NCBI GenBank assembly: GCA_029219465.1
Contig: JAQXTL010000021.1
Span: forward strand, 1-38,915
Reading direction: 5' to 3'
Length of the DNA stretch: 38,915 nt
Source of the DNA: Methanobacteriaceae archaeon
Lineage (GTDB): Archaea > Methanobacteriota > Methanobacteria > Methanobacteriales > Methanobacteriaceae
Below, in pieces: positions 8,918-18,588 of this stretch (its first letter is position 1; every line of letters begins with the position of its first letter). Under the pieces are notes generated by a model. That model searched no databases and was not told the DNA's origin. It worked only from the letters and a program-made list of their open reading frames with translations. A program made the position numbers and the translations under genes.

Positions 8918-9940
8918 TCACTCCACAATATCCTCATTTAAATTAGATGCTTTAACAATAATATGAATATTTTCATCATCACATGCAAATTTAGCCATGA
9001 AATATTTAATTACTGAGAACGGACAGGTCTGATAACAGATACTGCAACGTAGACATCTGCTTTTATCCCTTACAATAGTATCTTTATCATCATCAAAGGA
9101 AATACAGCTAGTAGGACAATCTGGGATACATAATTGACATTTTTCACATTTTGATTTATCCCAATCAATTACTCTGATTTTAAGTCTGTTTACTGTATTA
9201 GACATGATTTCAAAAGAAACTTCCCTATCAGGAATAATTTTTAATGCATCATCCATGATTTCAGAAATTGAAACATCGTACTGTAAAAGACCATTATGTT
9301 CTAGAGACCTTAAATCATCTTCTTTTGAATTAATGAAGTCTTCAAGATAATTTACACATAATAAAATCAATTCTTTTTGATCTTGTAAGTTATCAACAAA
9401 TACTCTTTTCATAGCTCCATTAACTGGACATACATCTAAACAGTCACTACAATAGATACATTTAAGTTGATCTACAACAATTTTACCATCTTCTTGACCT
9501 ATTGCATCAACCGGACAGTTTTTCAAACATTTTTTACATTTAATACATAAATAATCGTCAACAATAAATTGTCTTTTTGACGGAATAAGATTGAATTCAG
9601 GCAATATTAAATGATTTAATCCACATTCCAATGTTTTTGGATCGGTTGGACAAACTTCAGCACAAAAACCGCAGCGAATACATGAACTAGGATTGATAAT
9701 TGGATAAGTAGAACCTTCACCAGATTCATCATCCATTTCCCTTACAATTTTAATCGCATGAGGAGAAGGACAGGAAACTGTACATGCTCCACACCCTATA
9801 CAGAATTCTTTATTAACTTTTGGAAAATCTCTAAACCTTTCAGGTTTTTCAGCAATTTCTGGATTTGTCTTTGCATCAGTAAATGCACTAGCCCATGCTT
9901 TTCTTGCAAAATCATAAATATACCACATTAGAGATGACAT
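8918..9940 (-). CDS. ehaP: Eha polyferredoxin with six [4Fe-4S] motifs
   Basis: A 340-aa ferredoxin subunit of Eha. Six motifs are visible: CIGCGACTVSCP, CIRCGFCAEVCP, CIKCKKCLKNCP, CIYCSDCLDVCP, CEKCQLCIPDCP and CLRCSICYQTCP. This fits the 6[4Fe-4S] polyferredoxin known from this operon. They come as three pairs, with a helical cysteine-free stretch between pairs two and three. It follows ehaO with the start touching the ehaO stop (GAGGTG precedes the ATG). It probably passes electrons from the small subunit to EhaQ or to soluble ferredoxin. Confidence 0.95.
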   Translation of the reverse strand: MSSLMWYIYDFARKAWASAFTDAKTNPEIAEKPERFRDFPKVNKEFCIGCGACTVSCPSPHAIKIVREMDDESGEGSTYPIINPSSCIRCGFCAEVCPTDPKTLECGLNHLILPEFNLIPSKRQFIVDDYLCIKCKKCLKNCPVDAIGQEDGKIVVDQLKCIYCSDCLDVCPVNGAMKRVFVDNLQDQKELILLCVNYLEDFINSKEDDLRSLEHNGLLQYDVSISEIMDDALKIIPDREVSFEIMSNTVNRLKIRVIDWDKSKCEKCQLCIPDCPTSCISFDDDKDTIVRDKSRCLRCSICYQTCPFSVIKYFMAKFACDDENIHIIVKASNLNEDIVE

Positions 9941-11064
9941 TATTTCACCTCATGAATATTTTTAAATTCTGTTTTTCCATGCTCATTGGTAATAGCTACT
10001 CTTTCAGCACAAGCAACACAAGGATCACATGATGCGTAGGTTGCAACAGCATCAGCAATTGTTGGAACATCCCTAATCATATATTTTGCACAGGAATCCA
10101 TATTTGCAATACTTGGAGTTCTAATAGAAATATGTTTAATTAAATTACCATTAGTTTCAATCATGTAGGTTACTTCTCCACGAGGAGCTTCGTTTTTAGT
10201 CATTGCATATCCTGATTTTAAATCAACAGGAGTACGGATATCTCCTTTAGGCATATTTTCAATAGCTTGTCTAACTAAACTGATTGATTCTGGAATTTCA
10301 TCAAATCTAGTTAATGTTCTAGCGTAGTTATCCCCTTCTTTTCTTCTGATTACTTTAAAATCAAAATAATCATCATAAGTGTAATGACCATTCCTGTAGT
10401 CTTCTTTAATACCTGAAGCTCTTCCAATAGGTCCAACTGAACGTCCTTTAATAGCTTCTTTTTTACTCATGTATCCAATTCCTTTGGATCTTAGAGCTAA
10501 AACTGGACCTTCTGCAAATAATGCTCTTGTAGTTTCAAATCCTTCTTCAATTTTTTTGAGGTTTTCAAGAATCGGTTCGAAATGGCGCTCATCTGCATCC
10601 ATTCTAACTCCTCCGACAACATTCCAACCCATATTAACTCTGTTTCCAGTTAATAATTCAATTGAATCCATTGCATATTCCCTTAATTCTAAAACATGCA
10701 TAAATAATGTTTCATGGTCCAATGATTTGAAAAATGTTGAGTTAGCAAGTAAATGACTTTGAATCCTGTCAAGCTCATTTGTGATTATCCTTAAAAACTG
10801 AGCTCTTGGAGGGACATCAACATTGGAAATTTTTTCAATTGTCTCTGCGAATGTCTGAGTGTGTTCATATGAACAGATACCACATACTCTTTCACAAAGA
10901 TAAATTCCTTTTTGCCAATTTTGCCCTTCAATTATCTTTTCAATTCCTCTATGAACATAACCATATTCAATTTCAGCTTTAACAACCCTTTCACCTTCAG
11001 TTTGAAGTTTAAGTCTAACAGGTTCTTTTAAAGCAGGGTGAATAGGTCCTATTGGTACAATCAT
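9940..11064 (-). CDS. ehaO: Eha [NiFe]-hydrogenase large subunit
   Basis: This catalytic subunit of 374 aa holds the Ni-Fe centre. The N-terminal ligand motif reads [12 protein letters not shown] near residue 59. The C-terminal one reads [11 protein letters not shown] near residue 347, so all four cysteine ligands are present and the enzyme should be active. About 25 residues follow the last ligand pair. The protein resembles the Ech/NuoD group of energy-converting hydrogenases. With the membrane subunits it couples H2 oxidation plus ion influx to reduction of low-potential ferredoxin. It overlaps ehaN by 4 bases. Confidence 0.97.
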   Translation of the reverse strand: MIVPIGPIHPALKEPVRLKLQTEGERVVKAEIEYGYVHRGIEKIIEGQNWQKGIYLCERVCGICSYEHTQTFAETIEKISNVDVPPRAQFLRIITNELDRIQSHLLANSTFFKSLDHETLFMHVLELREYAMDSIELLTGNRVNMGWNVVGGVRMDADERHFEPILENLKKIEEGFETTRALFAEGPVLALRSKGIGYMSKKEAIKGRSVGPIGRASGIKEDYRNGHYTYDDYFDFKVIRRKEGDNYARTLTRFDEIPESISLVRQAIENMPKGDIRTPVDLKSGYAMTKNEAPRGEVTYMIETNGNLIKHISIRTPSIANMDSCAKYMIRDVPTIADAVATYASCDPCVACAERVAITNEHGKTEFKNIHEVK

Positions 11065-11510
11065 TTTTCTTCCCTCCCACGATCAGCAATAGCCTGTGGA
11101 CCTACAGATAAAATTGCTTCTAAAATTTCACTAGGTCTAGGTGGACATCCTGGAATAGCTGCATCAACTGGAATAAAATCAGATGCTGGAGCGTGGACTT
11201 TACCACCTTCTTGAGCAAAAACATCCCCAGACTGAGGACAATTCCCAACAGCAACTACGATTTTTGGTTCTGGAGCTTTATCATAAACTCTTTTTAGATT
11301 ATGAACCCATTGTTCGGTTACAGCACCAGTTAATAATAAGACATCTGCTTCACGAGGATTATTATGAACGTAAATACCATATTGCTCTAAATCATATCTT
11401 GGAGATAATAATGCGACGACTTCAACATCACACCCATTACATCCTCCACAATTTACAATACAGACATGAATTGAGCTTTTCCTCACAGCATCTTTAACAA
11501 CGTCTAACAT
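11061..11510 (-). CDS. ehaN: Eha [NiFe]-hydrogenase small subunit
   Basis: A 149-aa NuoB-like subunit carrying the proximal [4Fe-4S] cluster. Visible ligand motifs are [11 protein letters not shown] near residue 22, the VGNCPQSGD cysteine near residue 95, and [11 protein letters not shown] near residue 121. It pairs with EhaO, whose start overlaps its stop by 4 bases. GAGGGAG precedes the ATG. Length and motifs fit the short energy-converting type rather than the long signal-bearing uptake hydrogenases. Confidence 0.96.
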   Translation of the reverse strand: MLDVVKDAVRKSSIHVCIVNCGGCNGCDVEVVALLSPRYDLEQYGIYVHNNPREADVLLLTGAVTEQWVHNLKRVYDKAPEPKIVVAVGNCPQSGDVFAQEGGKVHAPASDFIPVDAAIPGCPPRPSEILEAILSVGPQAIADRGREEK

Positions 11511-11545
11511 GTACTCCCTCTTTTATTTAAATAATCTAATAAACA

Positions 11546-11932
11546 TTAATATTCAGTTTGTCTTTTCAATAGTTCGAATAATTCTAATCTACCTTCTTTT
11601 AAGGCATCCTCATAAGATTTGCCGTTTTTAACTTCGTTTACTAATTTCATTTTTAATTCTTTACCATCTTTGCGAGGTATTAATTCTAATGTGTCTATAA
11701 ACCAGCATAATCTTAAATCTGCATTAAATTTTTGATATAAACATATATCATTAGCAGATTCTAAGGTACCATGTAGAGCTTCAAGTGAACTCATATCCAA
11801 CAAATCAAAGAATACTTTCTCCAATTCATCAGTGCTACAGTCAAACTCCTTAGAAAGTGGAACAATAATATCTCTTTGCCAAGCATAACTTTTAATTATT
11901 CTATTTTGCATTAATTCTAATTTATCATCCAT
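11546..11932 (-). CDS. ehaM: Eha subunit M, hydrophilic
   Basis: A soluble 128-aa protein, mostly helical by composition, with no metal or nucleotide motif. It is called by place and size: the Eha operon has one hydrophilic gene of this length just before the small subunit gene. GTGAT sits 4 bases before the ATG. Its exact role in the complex is unknown. Confidence 0.85.
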   Translation of the reverse strand: MDDKLELMQNRIIKSYAWQRDIIVPLSKEFDCSTDELEKVFFDLLDMSSLEALHGTLESANDICLYQKFNADLRLCWFIDTLELIPRKDGKELKMKLVNEVKNGKSYEDALKEGRLELFELLKRQTEY

Positions 11933-11937
11933 TTAAA

Positions 11938-12243
11938 TCACAACATCCCACTTTTTAATAAGAAATATAAGACGACAGCAACAATTAAACCGCAAGCAGT
12001 TTCTTTTCTTCCATATCCTGGTCTTCCACCCATTACAAATCCTGCTACTAAAAAACCAATAGTTGCTAGGACAATATTATTGGATAGAAAACCTAAACAC
12101 CAGCCTACAACTGAACCTACTGCCAACAATACATTAAATTCAGTGTTTGCAACATAAGGTTCACCATGTAATTTATAACTGTAAAGTAAACCAAGAATAG
12201 AACCTATCGCAAATACAACAATATAAATCATATAATCTAACAT
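11938..12243 (-). CDS. ehaL: Eha subunit L, membrane
   Basis: A 101-aa membrane protein with three to four hydrophobic segments and a glycine-rich FVMGGRPGYGRKE turn near residues 69-81. It is identified from its position between ehaK and ehaM. GGGGATATT precedes the ATG. It is one of the small non-conserved membrane subunits of Eha, of unknown individual function. Confidence 0.83.
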   Translation of the reverse strand: MLDYMIYIVVFAIGSILGLLYSYKLHGEPYVANTEFNVLLAVGSVVGWCLGFLSNNIVLATIGFLVAGFVMGGRPGYGRKETACGLIVAVVLYFLLKSGML

Positions 12244-12251
12244 AATATCCC

Positions 12252-12506
12252 CTACATTGGTTTATAAAGCAATATAAATGAACAAATAATTGCAATTAAT
12301 GTTATAACAAAACATATTTTTTCCATACTTTCTATTTTATGTGAAAAGTTACCTCTTGACAATAATAAAAAGACTGTTAAGATGATTCCAATTACTACAA
12401 TAGGTAAGAGAACTACAGAGTGTAATAATGTTGCCAATATTCCTACAATAATTACACCAACACCAACTAATGTAGTTAAATATACAATCACATCTTCACT
12501 ATTCAT
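12252..12506 (-). CDS. ehaK: Eha subunit K, membrane
   Basis: An 84-aa membrane protein with about three hydrophobic segments. The frame is open up to 12551, but that stretch overlaps ehaJ. The sequence GGGGTGAT three bases before the ATG at 12506 decides the start (MNSEDVIV). It then overlaps the ehaJ stop by only 4 bases, like other pairs here. Called from order and size. Confidence 0.83.
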   Translation of the reverse strand: MNSEDVIVYLTTLVGVGVIIVGILATLLHSVVLLPIVVIGIILTVFLLLSRGNFSHKIESMEKICFVITLIAIICSFILLYKPM

Positions 12507-13375
12507 AAAATCACCCCACCAAACATCATAATTATTGTTCCGAAGAAACAAATAGCTCCAATTGTTATTTGAGTCATTACTGAATGATTTGGACTTAAAA
12601 TCGGAGTTGTAGCATTAATAAATGCTGTGATGAATGTAATTAGAATCATTCCAACTAAATATCCGACTGCATTCAATGGTCCGAAGAATATTGTTAAGAA
12701 TACCCATAACAATACATACCATGCAATGGATTCTGAAAATAACATGAAACCTCTTAAAAATCCAAAGTGTTCTGTTTCAAAACCTGAAACTAATGCTTTA
12801 TCCTTTGTTATTGCAAATGGAGAATATGGTGATTTTGTAATAATCAACATGAAAAACATCAAAGCAGCAAGAGGAATAGTAAATACTAAAGGTCCATGAG
12901 CTGATTGATAAGCAATAATCTCACCAATATTCATTGAGCCAGTAACCAAATAAACAAATACAATTGCTGCAAATAATGGAAGTTCAGTTGCCGCAGATAA
13001 TACTGCCCTTACACAGCTTAATTTACCATATGGTGAACCTGAACTTGATCCAGAGTTGTGTTCAACAATTTTATAAACTGCATATACTCCAAATAAGATT
13101 AATAAAGAATTATGAGCTACAGGACCTACAATAACCCCTACAATCCAGATTAATGCTAAAATAAATACAATACCTATGTAAAATATTTTAGAGACTGTTT
13201 TTGGAAATGCTGTTTCTTTAAAGAAAAATTTCAAAGAGTGTAACAAGTGTTGGACAATAGGTGGTCCTGGACGTTTTTGAACACGAGCCATAATTTTTCT
13301 ATGTAAACCTAAAAGTAAACTTCCAGCTACAAATGCAATAATAACTTGAATTAAAATTTCTGCCATTAAATTCAT
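12503..13375 (-). CDS. ehaJ: Eha subunit J, NuoH-like membrane protein
   Basis: One of the two conserved integral membrane subunits, 290 aa with about eight hydrophobic segments. It resembles NuoH/HyfC/Ech[20 protein letters not shown] at residues 21-39 matches the family loop before the long cytoplasmic connection, and a [17 protein letters not shown] region lies late in the protein. This subunit forms the contact between the hydrogenase arm and the ion-moving membrane part. The ATG at 13375 follows GTGGTATT. Confidence 0.93.
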   Translation of the reverse strand: MNLMAEILIQVIIAFVAGSLLLGLHRKIMARVQKRPGPPIVQHLLHSLKFFFKETAFPKTVSKIFYIGIVFILALIWIVGVIVGPVAHNSLLILFGVYAVYKIVEHNSGSSSGSPYGKLSCVRAVLSAATELPLFAAIVFVYLVTGSMNIGEIIAYQSAHGPLVFTIPLAALMFFMLIITKSPYSPFAITKDKALVSGFETEHFGFLRGFMLFSESIAWYVLLWVFLTIFFGPLNAVGYLVGMILITFITAFINATTPILSPNHSVMTQITIGAICFFGTIIMMFGGVIL

Positions 13376-13384
13376 AATACCACA

Positions 13385-13600
13385 CTAATATCCAGTAAAC
13401 GGTTCTTTCACCCTTTCGTCCGCATCTTCAGGTCTTGGTTTAGCCATAGTCAATAAACCTAAAGACAATAGTAATGTAGGTATACCAAAGATAGCTACAG
13501 TATAAACAATCCATGCTTCAAAGTTTATAACTAAACAAGAAAGAATAGCTATTGTTGATAACACTACTAAAATAATACATAAACTTTTTTGACTATCCAT
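13385..13600 (-). CDS. ehaI: Eha subunit I, membrane
   Basis: A 71-aa protein with two hydrophobic segments and a charged tail (AKPRPEDADERVKEPFTGY). The ATG at 13600 is preferred over a GTG at 13609 because it keeps the gene clear of the ehaH stop and gives a normal spacing to GTGGTAG. It is identified from operon order. Confidence 0.82.
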   Translation of the reverse strand: MDSQKSLCIILVVLSTIAILSCLVINFEAWIVYTVAIFGIPTLLLSLGLLTMAKPRPEDADERVKEPFTGY

Positions 13601-13608
13601 AACTACCA

Positions 13609-14280
13609 CTACCCCAATACTAATAATAAAATTTCAACAGCTCTTACAATAATAAACAATGAACTTAAGTGAATAATAACAATAAATGGAGATCCAGCAG
13701 TCCTAAACATTTCTGCTTTACTTGCAAAGAATGGTGCTACTCCACTTTCACCTAAAATACCTATTAACATCAATATTGCACCAAATACCATCATAGGTGT
13801 TGCTGGCATTTGAGACAATGCTGCAAGAGATAATGTTCCTGCAGATGCAAGAATAATAGCTGCACCACCAAACAATGGTAAACTACACATCATAGCAATT
13901 AAACCATAGTTAAATGCAGAGTTTAAAACACTTGTTTGTTTTACAGCAGATACAATACCAATGTTTAACATACCTACCAAAGCCATGAATAATGTGAAGT
14001 TAAATAAATCTCCAGTAATCATTGCTCCTGCAGATGCTATTCCACAAATTACAGATAAGAATCTTCTTTGTTTAAATTCTTTAGCTCCAACTTTAACTTC
14101 TGTGTTGGTTAAATGATGCATTGAAGCTTCTATTTGAGTTTCAGGTTTACTTAGACCAATCATTATTGTAAAACCGATCAATACTGTAAATAAGAACAAA
14201 TTAAACGGAGTTAAGTATAATACAATATCTCCAAGTGGAATTGTTCCAAGTACATTTCCTCCAAGTGTAACAAAATCCAT
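13609..14280 (-). CDS. ehaH: Eha subunit H, antiporter-like membrane protein
   Basis: The second conserved membrane subunit, 223 aa with about six hydrophobic segments. The [18 protein letters not shown] stretch near residues 88-105 and the later [13 protein letters not shown] resemble NuoL/M/N-type antiporter subunits, but the protein is far shorter than a full one. It is thought to help move the ion (H+ or Na+) that drives ferredoxin reduction. The sequence AGGTGAT lies 4 bases before ATG 14280. ATG 14286 is a possible alternative. Confidence 0.88.
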   Translation of the reverse strand: MDFVTLGGNVLGTIPLGDIVLYLTPFNLFLFTVLIGFTIMIGLSKPETQIEASMHHLTNTEVKVGAKEFKQRRFLSVICGIASAGAMITGDLFNFTLFMALVGMLNIGIVSAVKQTSVLNSAFNYGLIAMMCSLPLFGGAAIILASAGTLSLAALSQMPATPMMVFGAILMLIGILGESGVAPFFASKAEMFRTAGSPFIVIIHLSSLFIIVRAVEILLLVLG

Positions 14281-14289
14281 ACTCATCAC

Positions 14290-14982
14290 CTACTCCTTAT
14301 CAATGTCCTCTCTCATAAGTAGTCCAATTAAACCTATTTTTGAAGCTACTTTTAGTAATAAACCACATGCTGCTAAGAATAAACTCAATAACCAGTATTG
14401 AGGAGCTACGAAGAATAATAAGAAACCTATTATCCATATACACCATGCAATACCTGATACTCCTGCAAGACCATCCACAACAAGTACTGGAAGACCTCTT
14501 GCTTTTTTAGACAATGCATATAATACTATTCCACCACCAGCTACTGCACCTCCAGTAAAACCAGTTAAGAAAATACCATAACCGATTAATACCAATGCAA
14601 TAAAGTTAGGAGCAGTTTGCATAATTTCCATATTTAAAGCAAATGGCTGTGGGAATAATGAAGAAGATTTAGACATCTTTCTTGAATTATTCTCAATCAT
14701 ACGCATTTCACGTGTAATTAAAATTTCAGAAATTGCCAAAGTTTCTGCAAGTTCTACTACCAAACCAGGTAAGATTAAAGATTCTGCAAGATCAGTACCA
14801 ACAGCAGATACAACAAAAATCATAGCAAGACCAACAAGGTCAGTTAAGATAAGAATATGAATTTCTTCTCTTTTTAGTGCTATTGCCATTGTTGCAATAA
14901 ATCCTACAATTAATCCTGCATAAATTGCTGGCAAATACATGTTTAAAAACATAGTTGGAACAAATTCAGGTAAAAGCACCAT
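14290..14982 (-). CDS. ehaG: Eha subunit G, membrane
   Basis: A 230-aa membrane protein with about six to seven hydrophobic segments. A charged cytoplasmic loop near residues 90-105 (TREMRMIENNSRKMSKSSS) splits it. The start codon shares one base with the ehaF stop, and GGAGGG precedes it. It is called from order and size within the Eha operon. The individual role is not known. Confidence 0.86.
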   Translation of the reverse strand: MVLLPEFVPTMFLNMYLPAIYAGLIVGFIATMAIALKREEIHILILTDLVGLAMIFVVSAVGTDLAESLILPGLVVELAETLAISEILITREMRMIENNSRKMSKSSSLFPQPFALNMEIMQTAPNFIALVLIGYGIFLTGFTGGAVAGGGIVLYALSKKARGLPVLVVDGLAGVSGIAWCIWIIGFLLFFVAPQYWLLSLFLAACGLLLKVASKIGLIGLLMREDIDKE

Positions 14983-15575
14983 CAGTTATCCCTCCTTAAT
15001 TGTTTTGCTCTAGCTTTTGAATCACTTGCTTTAACTTCATTAGCTACTTTAGTTGAGTTGTCAATAGCTTTTTTAACATCTTTTTTAATTTCTGATTTGT
15101 CATTTTTCCTATCCATTGTATAATTGATAGATAACCATGAAGCAATGATAAATGACATCATTAAAATGGAAGACTCCAATATAGTATCGAATCCCCTTGT
15201 ATAATACAAGATTTCATCTATAAGCCCACCAGGAGATGAATAAATAGATGTTCCAAAGTAAGGAGATATTGAAGATATCCATTGAGCTAATGGAGACATA
15301 TAACCTGTTATCATACCTAATTGAGCGGCATTTTCAGGATACTGTGGATTAATATTTCCCGGTTGAGTTAAAACTTCCCCACCCCTATCATAAGGTGCAA
15401 GAGCTAATCCTTGATCTGCTTGCTCTTGTGGAGCAGGCCTTACATAAATTTGATCCGGATTTAAAGCCATCGGAACAATTAATCCTATAATTAAAATAAT
15501 TCCTAAACTGAATGCAAATAATCTAGGAATATTTTTTGGATTAGCTAGCTTATTCCATAAAACACCAATCCTCAT
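14982..15575 (-). CDS. ehaF: Eha subunit F, membrane
   Basis: A 197-aa protein with one membrane helix near residues 17-37, a long extracytoplasmic loop rich in Pro/Gln/Tyr (about residues 38-130), a second helix near 137-152, and a lysine-rich cytoplasmic tail. The overlap ATGA links it to ehaE. Its large outside loop is unusual among the small Eha membrane subunits. Called from order and size. Confidence 0.85.
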   Translation of the reverse strand: MRIGVLWNKLANPKNIPRLFAFSLGIILIIGLIVPMALNPDQIYVRPAPQEQADQGLALAPYDRGGEVLTQPGNINPQYPENAAQLGMITGYMSPLAQWISSISPYFGTSIYSSPGGLIDEILYYTRGFDTILESSILMMSFIIASWLSINYTMDRKNDKSEIKKDVKKAIDNSTKVANEVKASDSKARAKQLRRDN

Positions 15576-15832
15576 ACATCAGCCCCCATTTCTTCTAAAC
15601 GAATAATAGCTCTAAATAAAATTAAACTAATAATCACAGTAGCTGCAAGTAATGTAAATAATGCTAAGACATGATTATAACATAACAATACTAAACAAAC
15701 ACCAATTGAAGCTATTTCAGTATTGAATGTCCTAACAACAGGGTCGTTTACACCAGGACCCCATGCTGCAGCAATACTTCCTATAATTGCAAGGAAAATT
15801 CCAAAGTAAAAGAATAATGAAACATTAATCAT
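15572..15832 (-). CDS. ehaE: Eha subunit E, membrane
   Basis: An 86-aa membrane protein with two to three hydrophobic segments. The frame is open to 15883, which would overlap ehaD by 59 bases. GGTGAT four bases before the ATG at 15832 (MINVSLF) decides the shorter form. It overlaps ehaD by 8 bases and ehaF by 4. Called from order. Confidence 0.83.
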   Translation of the reverse strand: MINVSLFFYFGIFLAIIGSIAAAWGPGVNDPVVRTFNTEIASIGVCLVLLCYNHVLALFTLLAATVIISLILFRAIIRLEEMGADV

Positions 15833-16094
15833 CAGCATCACCACTTGCAATTTTCTTTTTTCTAATCTCATTAATCTTAACAATAGATAAAATGAATATC
15901 AATGTGGATAATGGACCTACTAATGCAGCAAACATTGATACATCCAAATATTTGAATAAAACAATTACCAATACAAATCCCAAATCCATTATTGAAAACA
16001 TTATGACTTTATCTAATGGTTTTTTGAGAAATATAACTCCCAATGCTCCGATAAGCATTAATGCAATTGCAATTATTGATACGAAAAACTCCAC
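15825..16094 (-). CDS. ehaD: Eha subunit D, membrane
   Basis: An 89-aa membrane protein with three hydrophobic segments and a short charged tail ([14 protein letters not shown]). It has a GTG start at 16094, supported by GGAGTGAT four bases upstream. The hairpin arrangement of three helices resembles small MnhF/NuoK-like antiporter pieces, but this is only a likeness. Called from operon order. Confidence 0.83.
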   Translation of the reverse strand: MEFFVSIIAIALMLIGALGVIFLKKPLDKVIMFSIMDLGFVLVIVLFKYLDVSMFAALVGPLSTLIFILSIVKINEIRKKKIASGDADD

Positions 16095-16099
16095 TTAAA

Positions 16100-16348
16100 T
16101 CACTCCAAAAGAATCTCATCATCTAATCTATTTAATGTATAAGCAATTGCGTTGGCACTGATTGTAGAGCATATAAATACTGCTGCTGCAACAACAAGTG
16201 CAAATGGAGTGTTAATAACTAATACTATAATAGCAGAAACTCCAAATCCCATTACATTTAGATATAATAATCTTTCAACTCTATTTCTTGTTACAAAAGC
16301 TCTTAATGCTATGAATATGACTATAACACCAATAATCTCAACATACAT
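16100..16348 (-). CDS. ehaC: Eha subunit C, membrane
   Basis: An 82-aa membrane protein with three hydrophobic segments and a short Arg-rich loop (VTRNRVERLLYLN) near residue 20. GAGTGAT precedes the ATG. It lies 6 bases after the ehaB stop and 5 before ehaD. Called from order and size. Confidence 0.83.
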   Translation of the reverse strand: MYVEIIGVIVIFIALRAFVTRNRVERLLYLNVMGFGVSAIIVLVINTPFALVVAAAVFICSTISANAIAYTLNRLDDEILLE

Positions 16349-16354
16349 ATATAA

Positions 16355-16852
16355 TCACTCTTTAGCATACCTATTGAATTTTTTTGCAATTTTACCTAAA
16401 ACAGAAGATGCTCTAGGTTGGTCGATTCCCATAATTGTTAAAATTGCAATTACCATTCCCACAATAAACATTTCAGGAGTCATGCCCACAAATGAACAAA
16501 CAAAAATGATGAAAGTGATGGATAAACTTCCAAAAGTTCCAGCATATCCAGGATCAGCACACAATCTGTTTCCAATAAATACAAAGAAAGCTGCTATGAT
16601 ACCTCCAGGAATTCCTAAAAGCAAATATCCAATTGAAGCTAATAATGTTCCTGCAGATGCATCCGGAGAACATAAAATGTTTCCCTGGAAAAATCCACCA
16701 GCGATGTCTCCCCCTCTTTTTTCAACATCCTGTCCGACAATTTTAGCACCTAAAACTCCAGGCTGCTCGGGAAGTCCGAAATATGTGTCAATTACAACAA
16801 AATTCAACCAACAAATAATTGCAGCAATTATTATTCCAATTATCTCATTCAT
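16355..16852 (-). CDS. ehaB: Eha subunit B, membrane
   Basis: A 165-aa membrane protein with about four hydrophobic segments. A long loop after the first helix (residues 24-65, with [20 protein letters not shown]) is probably outside the bilayer. I chose the ATG at 16852, preceded by GGGGATG, over a TTG at 16855. It overlaps the ehaA stop by 8 bases. Called from order and size. Confidence 0.84.
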   Translation of the reverse strand: MNEIIGIIIAAIICWLNFVVIDTYFGLPEQPGVLGAKIVGQDVEKRGGDIAGGFFQGNILCSPDASAGTLLASIGYLLLGIPGGIIAAFFVFIGNRLCADPGYAGTFGSLSITFIIFVCSFVGMTPEMFIVGMVIAILTIMGIDQPRASSVLGKIAKKFNRYAKE

Positions 16853-17234
16853 CAATTACATCCCCTTCATCTTCACTTAGAGGCTTTGGAAATACGAAAT
16901 CAAACAAGTATTTCACAAATAATGCAGATAAAATACCAATTACAATAGCTAAAACCAATCCATTATACATAAAAGTATAGTTCAATACTAAAAATATTGA
17001 AAAAATACCCATTGCAATAATTGGAGTTGGATATATTGCACTTACATCAAAAGAATACCTATATGGTTTACTTGGCAATAATGGAATTCTTAAAGCATAT
17101 GCAACAACTATTGAAACAATAATAGTTACAATATAAGCTAAAGCAATATCCATTGGACTAATTGTAATATTAGTAATATTAGCTATATTGCCATAAGAAG
17201 CAAAAAATAGGGTAGTATCTATTAAATTAAACAT
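16845..17234 (-). CDS. ehaA: Eha subunit A, membrane, first gene of the operon
   Basis: A 129-aa membrane protein with about four hydrophobic segments. The loop after helix 1 ([21 protein letters not shown]) is conserved-looking, and the C-terminus is acidic ([11 protein letters not shown]). It opens the long minus-strand operon. The ATG has AAGAGGAG upstream and a TATA box about 45 bases away. Called from its place at the head of a run matching ehaA-R. Confidence 0.85.
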   Translation of the reverse strand: MFNLIDTTLFFASYGNIANITNITISPMDIALAYIVTIIVSIVVAYALRIPLLPSKPYRYSFDVSAIYPTPIIAMGIFSIFLVLNYTFMYNGLVLAIVIGILSALFVKYLFDFVFPKPLSEDEGDVIDE

Positions 17235-17242
17235 ATTATTAA

Positions 17243-17284
17243 GACTCCTCTTAATTAATAATATATGTAAACTAAAAATATATA
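17243..17284 (-). promoter_or_regulatory. eha operon promoter and ribosome binding site
   Basis: The minus strand shows a TATA box, TATATATT at 17277-17284. Transcription would begin near 17253, directly before AAGAGGAGTC (17243-17252), which is the ribosome binding site for ehaA. The leader would be only about 19 nt. All genes down to the CBS gene lack another clear promoter. Confidence 0.6.
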
Positions 17285-17427
17285 AGTATTGTTACTTGAA
17301 TAAGAATTGAAAATAATTGCTATTAATTGTTTAAATCAAAAATAAGCTATTTTAAAGGCAAATAACATCGAATGCAAACATGAAAAAATGAAAAAATAAG
17401 CTAAAAATATTAAGTAAAAAAAGTAAA

Positions 17428-17799
17428 TTAGTGGAATCCACATCCACTACAGGTATCACATTTTTCTTCTTCAACTGGATCATAAGTTTTGTCCTCTTGA
17501 AGAGTAGCTGAAATGAAATACTGATCAAATTCATCTTTATTTTTTAAAACAGGAGAAATACCTTTAAAATCACATTTAATATCTCCAGTTCCACCAATAT
17601 CTACTAAAATTGGTTCACCTAATTTGAATCTTCTGAAATATTCTTCAATTTCATCTTTTAATTCTCCAGGAACTCTGAAATTAAAAGATAAAATATTATT
17701 TTCCTTCATTTTTAAACCAACATATTTTTGGTCTATTTCATAATTCAAACCTAATTGTTTTTTGAAAAGTACAGTAGTACCAATTTCATCAGATGACAT
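17428..17799 (-). CDS. unknown 123-aa protein with a C-terminal cysteine tail
   Basis: I do not recognise this soluble protein. The body (residues 1-108) is mixed alpha/beta with an acidic pI. The end reads CDTCSGCGFH, a compact CxxCxxC plus terminal His that could bind Zn, Fe or Ni. The frame has a good AAGGAGAT before the ATG, so it is real. It stands alone between the eha promoter and a divergent regulator gene. A perfect 16-bp palindrome covers its probable TATA box. A role in metal or redox handling is only a guess. Confidence 0.75.
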   Translation of the reverse strand: MSSDEIGTTVLFKKQLGLNYEIDQKYVGLKMKENNILSFNFRVPGELKDEIEEYFRRFKLGEPILVDIGGTGDIKCDFKGISPVLKNKDEFDQYFISATLQEDKTYDPVEEEKCDTCSGCGFH

Positions 17800-17847
17800 T
17801 CAATTAATCTCCTTTCCTAAATAAATATAAATAAAAATTATTTTTTT

Positions 17848-17863
17848 AAGTATTTAAATACTT
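17848..17863. promoter_or_regulatory. 16-bp perfect palindrome over a TATA box (candidate operator)
   Basis: AAGTATTTAAATACTT reads the same on both strands. Its centre TTTAAA is TATA-like. On the minus strand it would start transcription near 17829, about 30 bases before the ATG of the 123-aa gene. A repressor bound here would block TBP. The divergent XRE-cupin gene starts about 150 bases away, so its product is one candidate binder. Confidence 0.5.
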
Positions 17864-17924
17864 TCATTAATAATAAAAAAATTTTTATCTAAATTATAAT
17901 GAATTATCACTATTTCGAATAACC

Positions 17925-17976
17925 TTTATATAATGATAAAATCAAATCTAATATATGTTATATTATTATATAATAA
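17925..17976 (+). promoter_or_regulatory. promoter region of the regulator-acs-vor-gat operon
   Basis: TTTATATAAT at 17925-17934 is a good TATA box (start near 17956). A second AT palindrome, TTATTATATAATAA at 17963-17976, is another TATA candidate or an operator. AGGTG at 18004-18008 serves the first gene. Which TATA is used cannot be settled by reading. Confidence 0.45.
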
Positions 17977-18014
17977 ATCAATTTTTTAATCAAATATAAA
18001 ATCAGGTGTTTATT

Positions 18015-18566
18015 TTGAATGAATATAATAAAGATATTGGAAATAGAATTAGAGAATTAAGAGAATTATCAGACATTACAATTAGTGAAATTGCATCTGA
18101 CTTAAATATTAAAGAGGAAACCTACATCCAATATGAAAATGCGGAAGTTGACATTCCTGCTAGTTTCTTATACGAACTTGCACACATTTTTAAAGTTGAT
18201 TTAGGATTATTATTAACTGGAGAAGAAAGTAGGATGAATATCTTCGACGTTACCCGTGCAAACAAAGGAGTTTCTGTCGACAGACGAAAAGAATACCTGC
18301 ACGAGAACTTATGTTCCAAATTCATCAACAAAAAGGCTGAAACATTCCTTGTTGTTGTAGATCCTGAAAAAAATCCAGTTCCTTCACTTAATGCACACCC
18401 AGGTCAAGAGTTTGCATATGTAACTGAAGGTACATTAAAAGTTTACATTCACAACAATGAAATAATATTAAACGAAGGAGATTCAATATTTTTTGACTCC
18501 ACACACAGACATGCAATGATAGCGCTTAACGACAAACCTGCTAAGTTCATAGCAGTAATCATGTAA
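18015..18566 (+). CDS. XRE-family regulator with C-terminal cupin domain
   Basis: A 183-aa DNA-binding protein. Residues 1-65 form a Cro/CI helix-turn-helix ([20 protein letters not shown], then [17 protein letters not shown]). Residues 105-180 form a cupin barrel ([19 protein letters not shown] and [17 protein letters not shown]), the likely effector site. Such proteins often sense small metabolites. I chose the TTG at 18015, spaced 6 bases from AGGTG, over GTG 18006. It is followed 22 bases later by the acyl-CoA synthetase, so it probably controls its own operon in response to an acid, acyl-CoA or amino acid. That effector is inference. Confidence 0.9.
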   Translation: MNEYNKDIGNRIRELRELSDITISEIASDLNIKEETYIQYENAEVDIPASFLYELAHIFKVDLGLLLTGEESRMNIFDVTRANKGVSVDRRKEYLHENLCSKFINKKAETFLVVVDPEKNPVPSLNAHPGQEFAYVTEGTLKVYIHNNEIILNEGDSIFFDSTHRHAMIALNDKPAKFIAVIM

Positions 18567-18588
18567 TCATTTAACCGAGGTAATATAA

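Noticed and set aside
12503-17234. Ehb hydrogenase or a respiratory complex instead of Eha
   Set aside because: Gene order, six- and ten-cluster polyferredoxins after the large subunit, and the downstream Ftr-like gene match eha. Ehb has a different order and cluster numbers.
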